The notes beneath the pieces are model-generated. The model saw only the letters and a list, made by a program, of their open reading frames with translations, did not search any database and had not been told where the DNA came from. 64,000 bases of DNA. Origin: Gammaproteobacteria bacterium (GTDB lineage: Bacteria > Pseudomonadota > Gammaproteobacteria > HK1). The DNA is taken from the NCBI GenBank assembly GCA_021773795.1, contig JAJFJT010000015.1, positions 1 through 64,000 on the forward strand. Reading direction: 5' to 3'. Both the position numbers and the translations under genes were made by a program. Below are positions 60,890 through 64,000 of this stretch, piece by piece. Numbering within the stretch: the stretch's first letter is position 1; every line of letters starts with the position of its first letter.

Positions 60890-61900
60890 TTACACAAATT
60901 CTTCACCGCCCTGGCCCCCAAGCATAATCTCACCATCGTCCGCCAGGCGACGCGCAATGGTAACAATTTCCTTCTGCGCACCTTCCACCTCACTCAGGCG
61001 CACGGGTCCTTTGGCCTCCAGATCATCACGCATCATCTCTGCGGCACGCTTGGACATATTTTTGTAGAATTTCTCCTTCATTTCCTCTTCCGCACCCTTC
61101 ATTGCCAGCAATAGATTTTCCGAAGAAACCTCACGCAACAGGGTCTGGAAGCCGGCATCGTCCACCTCTATCAAGTTCTCAAAGACAAACATCTGGTCCT
61201 GAATTAATTGGCTTAGGTCGCTATCAGTCTCCGCCATCTTCTCCATCAGCGCACTGCTCACCGACCCTTCGACGAAATTAAGTAAATTGGCAGCTCGTTT
61301 GACCCCACCCACCGCCGCAGACTGAACGTTACTGGCTCCGGAAAGCTGTTTCTCCAGCATCAGATTGAGTTCCTGCAAGGCACCAGGCTGCACCGAGTCC
61401 AGCGTTGCGATCCGCATCATGATGTCTACCTGTAGGTTCTCTGGCAACAGGGACAGAATCTCACCGGCCTGATCACCATCCAGATAGGAAAGCACAATGG
61501 CGATGATTTGTGGATGTTCGGCACGAATCACCTCCACCACCGCCCGTGGCTCCATCCACTTCAGAGATTCCAGCCCCTGGGCATTACCACCCAACAGAAT
61601 TCGATCGATAACATTGCCCGCCTTGTCCTTTCCCAGTGCATCAATAAGCACCGTTCGGACATAGCCCTCCGAGTCCATCCCCAAGGCCGTATGGCGACCA
61701 ACAGACTCGAGGAAATTCATCAGCACACCATCCATTTGCTCTTGAGACACATCACTCAGGCTCGCCATGGCTCCACCGAGCTTCTGGACTTCCTTTGGAC
61801 CCATGTGTTTCAGGATCTCCACGGCATGCTCTTCCCCTAGAGAGAGCAGCAAAATGGCCGCGCGATCAAGGCCAGTAACCGGCGCGCTTACCTCAGCCAC
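60890..61900 (-). CDS. fliG: flagellar motor switch protein FliG
   Basis: 336 aa. It begins AEVSAPVTGLDRAAILLLSLGEEHAVEILKHMGPKEV; the middle domain has EHPQIIAIVLSYLDGDQAGEIL, and the C-terminal torque domain has VFENLIEVDDAGFQTLLREV with the charged residues that meet the stator. It overlaps fliF by eight bases. Confidence 0.97.
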   Translation of the reverse strand: MAEVSAPVTGLDRAAILLLSLGEEHAVEILKHMGPKEVQKLGGAMASLSDVSQEQMDGVLMNFLESVGRHTALGMDSEGYVRTVLIDALGKDKAGNVIDRILLGGNAQGLESLKWMEPRAVVEVIRAEHPQIIAIVLSYLDGDQAGEILSLLPENLQVDIMMRIATLDSVQPGALQELNLMLEKQLSGASNVQSAAVGGVKRAANLLNFVEGSVSSALMEKMAETDSDLSQLIQDQMFVFENLIEVDDAGFQTLLREVSSENLLLAMKGAEEEMKEKFYKNMSKRAAEMMRDDLEAKGPVRLSEVEGAQKEIVTIARRLADDGEIMLGGQGGEEFV

Positions 61901-63548
61901 CTTCGGATACCCACGTCTTTACCACGCTGGCCACTCGTTTTGGATCGTCAGCAACCACCGCTTTTGCCGCGTCCAGCGTTTGGTGCCCGGCACCGGCGGG
62001 TCCTGGCAAGGATTGAATCCCGGGCGCTGTTCCCGCCTGCTGTGCTGGCGTCCCGCCCCCAACCCCCGGCTCCCCGCCCTCTGCGGCAGCATCTGAAACC
62101 ACCGCAACCGAGGTGGCCGCACGACTGCTGAGATTACGCATTATCGGCCGCAGCACTCCAAATATAAGAAATAATACGAAGATTATACCGCTCGCCTGCT
62201 TCCCGAGATCCCACACCCATGGCTGCTTCCAGATGGGAATTTCCGGCAATGGCTCTTCCGCGGGTGGCTCGATAAAGCGGTTATTGATGACTCTAATGCT
62301 ATCGCCGCGGGAGGCATCAAAACCAATGGCGTCCTTGACCAGCCCGGTAACGCCCTGCAGCTCCTCTTCAGTCCATGCCTTACGCTCAATTTTTCCGCCG
62401 CTGGCGGTAATGCTTCGATCATCAAGCACCACCGCCACCGAAACCCGGCGCACGATACCCGCCGCTGCACGGGTATGGCTGATAGTCCGGTCAAGACGAT
62501 GGTTGACGATCTCCTCCCGCCGGAAATTATTGGCAGTCTCAGTACCCTCTGTGGCGCCTGCACCACCCGCCTGCTCTGGCGCTGCACCAGCCCCCGGCGG
62601 TTGATTACTGAGCGCTCCAGGGACACCACCTGCTATAGCCCCACCGCCATCACGTTGCTCAACGACCTGACGACTCTCCACCGCCGGCAAATCGGGATTG
62701 AAACTCTCACGGGTACGCTCGCTACGCGTGAAATCCATATCCAGCGCCACCTGGGCGCGAAATCCATCCAGCCCCACAAAGGGATTCAAGATCTCCTGAA
62801 TCTTTTTCAGATAACCCTTCTCCACCCGCTGCCGATAACTGAGTTCCTGGTTATTCGGCGCCAGTGCGTCATCGCTTCCCGGGGCGTTGAGCAGATGCCC
62901 CTTGTCATTGATGACACGAATATCACCCACCTCCATTCCAGGCATGGCTGCGGCGATAAGATGAGCGATAGTCCAGGCCTGCCCCTCCTCCATGCGCCGC
63001 CCTGGGTGCAGCTTGACCACCGCCGAGGCACTGCCCCGGCTACCACCACGAATAAAGGCACTGCGGGGGGGAGATGCCAGATGCACTCGCGCACTGGCAA
63101 TGTTGTTCATAGTGGAGATGGAACGCCCTAATTCCACCTCGCGGGCGCGCTGAAAACGTGCCCGTTCGAGAAAACGGCTGGTGCCAAAACTTGGGGCTTC
63201 ATTGAGGATCTCGTAGCCTGAACTGCTGCTCTTCGGCAGCCCCGCCGCCGCCAGTTTGATCCGTGCCTCGTCCACTTTTGATGAGGGAACCAACACTGCA
63301 CCGGATTTGTCATCCACGCGAAAGGAGATGCCAGACTGTTGCAGAGCACTCATTACCTCGGTGGCATCCTTACCACCCAGGCTACCGTACAACAGGCTGT
63401 AATTGGGGGTCCAGGACCACATGGCTCCCACCACCCCCAGGGCAACGCTGGCGGCCAGTGCCAGCATCAGTATGAGCTGCCGACCAGCGGCCATGAGTTG
63501 TATGCTGGACGTAGCATTGGATTCAGCGGGTAAATTTACGGTTGCCAT
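61893..63548 (-). CDS. fliF: flagellar MS-ring protein FliF
   Basis: 551 aa with two membrane helices (about 22-44 and 441-460). The ring-building motifs are at about 45-225 (YSLLYGSLGGKDATEVMSAL, GSRGSASAVVKLHPGRRM), a disordered Gly/Ala-rich insert lies at about 300-345, and the C-terminal FliG-binding tail ends VASVVKTWV. It forms the basal body MS ring in the inner membrane. It lies 65 bases after fliE. Confidence 0.97.
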   Translation of the reverse strand: MATVNLPAESNATSSIQLMAAGRQLILMLALAASVALGVVGAMWSWTPNYSLLYGSLGGKDATEVMSALQQSGISFRVDDKSGAVLVPSSKVDEARIKLAAAGLPKSSSSGYEILNEAPSFGTSRFLERARFQRAREVELGRSISTMNNIASARVHLASPPRSAFIRGGSRGSASAVVKLHPGRRMEEGQAWTIAHLIAAAMPGMEVGDIRVINDKGHLLNAPGSDDALAPNNQELSYRQRVEKGYLKKIQEILNPFVGLDGFRAQVALDMDFTRSERTRESFNPDLPAVESRQVVEQRDGGGAIAGGVPGALSNQPPGAGAAPEQAGGAGATEGTETANNFRREEIVNHRLDRTISHTRAAAGIVRRVSVAVVLDDRSITASGGKIERKAWTEEELQGVTGLVKDAIGFDASRGDSIRVINNRFIEPPAEEPLPEIPIWKQPWVWDLGKQASGIIFVLFLIFGVLRPIMRNLSSRAATSVAVVSDAAAEGGEPGVGGGTPAQQAGTAPGIQSLPGPAGAGHQTLDAAKAVVADDPKRVASVVKTWVSEGG

Positions 63549-63613
63549 GATTTGGGCCTCTAGAGCCTCTGATTAGTCCGGGGATGCGCCATATTCCATA
63601 TAAATATGACCGC

Positions 63614-63934
63614 CTAAATCGGCATATTCATAACTTCCTGATAAGCAGTAATCAGCCGATTACGCACCTGGGTAACCGCTTGGAAGGAGAGATTCGCCTT
63701 CTGCATGGCGAGCATGACCTCGCCGATGGCCACATTGGGGTCCCCTCGCTCAAAAGATTCAGCCTTATGTGCCGCGTCCTTCTGCAAGCCATTCACCTGA
63801 TTTAGCGAGGCCTTGAAAATGCCGGAAAACCCCTCGGTTCCCCCGGTTTTTTCTGGCCCAGCGGGCATCCCCTGAGCCTGTGCCGTGAGCACACGCATCT
63901 GTGCTAGCAATTGATTCACATCATTGGTTTTCAT
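63614..63934 (-). CDS. fliE: flagellar hook-basal body protein FliE
   Basis: 106 aa, normal size. The C-terminal half, with DPNVAIGEVMLAMQKANLSFQAVTQVRNRLITAYQEVMNM, is the family signature. It links the MS ring to the rod. The ribosome site GGGGAG is strong and the gene begins 28 bases after the fleR stop, so it may be read through from fleR or use a promoter inside it. Confidence 0.96.
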   Translation of the reverse strand: MKTNDVNQLLAQMRVLTAQAQGMPAGPEKTGGTEGFSGIFKASLNQVNGLQKDAAHKAESFERGDPNVAIGEVMLAMQKANLSFQAVTQVRNRLITAYQEVMNMPI

Positions 63935-63962
63935 CGTCTCCCCTCCCCTTCAAACAGGCCAG

Positions 63963-64000
63963 TCATGCCGGTACTTCTATTCCCGCGGCGCGCATTCTGG
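63963..64000 (-). CDS. fleR: last codons of a sigma-54-dependent response regulator (probable fleR)
   Basis: Only the final 12 codons are inside the window, ending RMRAAGIEVPA and TGA. This resembles the end of a Fis-type DNA-binding helix of NtrC-family regulators, and its place just before fliE is where fleR lies in Pseudomonas. The short visible part makes this a contextual call. Confidence 0.55.
   Translation of the reverse strand, partial: RMRAAGIEVPA

Overview
The window is core chromosome of a polarly flagellated gammaproteobacterium of moderately high GC. The evidence is conserved gene order: comEC-exbB-exbD-lpxK-kdsB, lolC-lolD, sdhCDAB-sdhE-ygfZ, initiator tRNA-rimP-nusA-infB-rbfA-truB-rpsO-pnp, and a long fli/flh/che block with FlhF, FleN, MotC/MotD and a chemotaxis ParA, as in Pseudomonas-type polar flagellates. 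The genus cannot be fixed from the sequence. No prophage, CRISPR array, integron or intact insertion sequence was seen, and coding density is very high.

Layout. 1-5.2 kb: envelope genes on the minus strand (kdsB, cut by the window edge; lpxK; exbD; exbB; comEC). 5.4-11.6 kb: a DUF2062 membrane protein, then a minus-strand run ygfX, an unknown protein, yoaA, tsaB, lolC, lolD. 11.7-16.6 kb: a plus-strand succinate dehydrogenase operon headed by a 54-residue SdhAF4-like gene and followed by sdhE and ygfZ, so three maturation or accessory genes flank one enzyme. 16.7-18.6 kb: two tandem OmpA-family lipoproteins with exact 90-nt calcium-binding-type repeats, each closed by a nearly identical terminator. 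18.8-22.1 kb: a DUF4126 protein, Sua5/TsaC, purE, purK. 22.2-30.9 kb: the translation operon, read on the minus strand from the initiator tRNA through rimP, nusA, infB, rbfA, truB and rpsO to pnp. 31-38 kb: a divergent amrS/amrA pair, a GYF-pentapeptide membrane protein, a FliK-like/FlhB-C-terminal-like pair, and lpoP-mrcB (PBP1b and its probable activator).

38-64 kb is almost entirely motility and chemotaxis on the minus strand. In transcription order: fleR (last codons only), fliE-F-G-H-I-J, fliK, fliL-M-N-O-P-Q-R, flhB, flhA, flhF, fleN, fliA, cheY, cheZ, cheA, cheB, motC, motD, parA, cheW, a small unknown gene and a DUF2802 gene. Sigma-54 (-24/-12) promoter sequences can be read in front of fliL, fliK and cheW, and fliL also has an upstream 19-bp palindrome where an enhancer site would be expected. 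This fits a FleR-type activator driving middle or late flagellar genes.

The window is mostly well-known biology. The points most worth a second look are: the CheA linker, which appears to lack a P2 domain and instead carries repeated FliM/CheZ-like helices; a FliN whose N-terminal FliH-docking-type motif is tripled; the SdhAF4 microgene missed by ordinary ORF length limits; a U1-U72 mismatch in the initiator tRNA; and the tandem OmpA lipoproteins. Nothing here clearly qualifies as a wholly new system.
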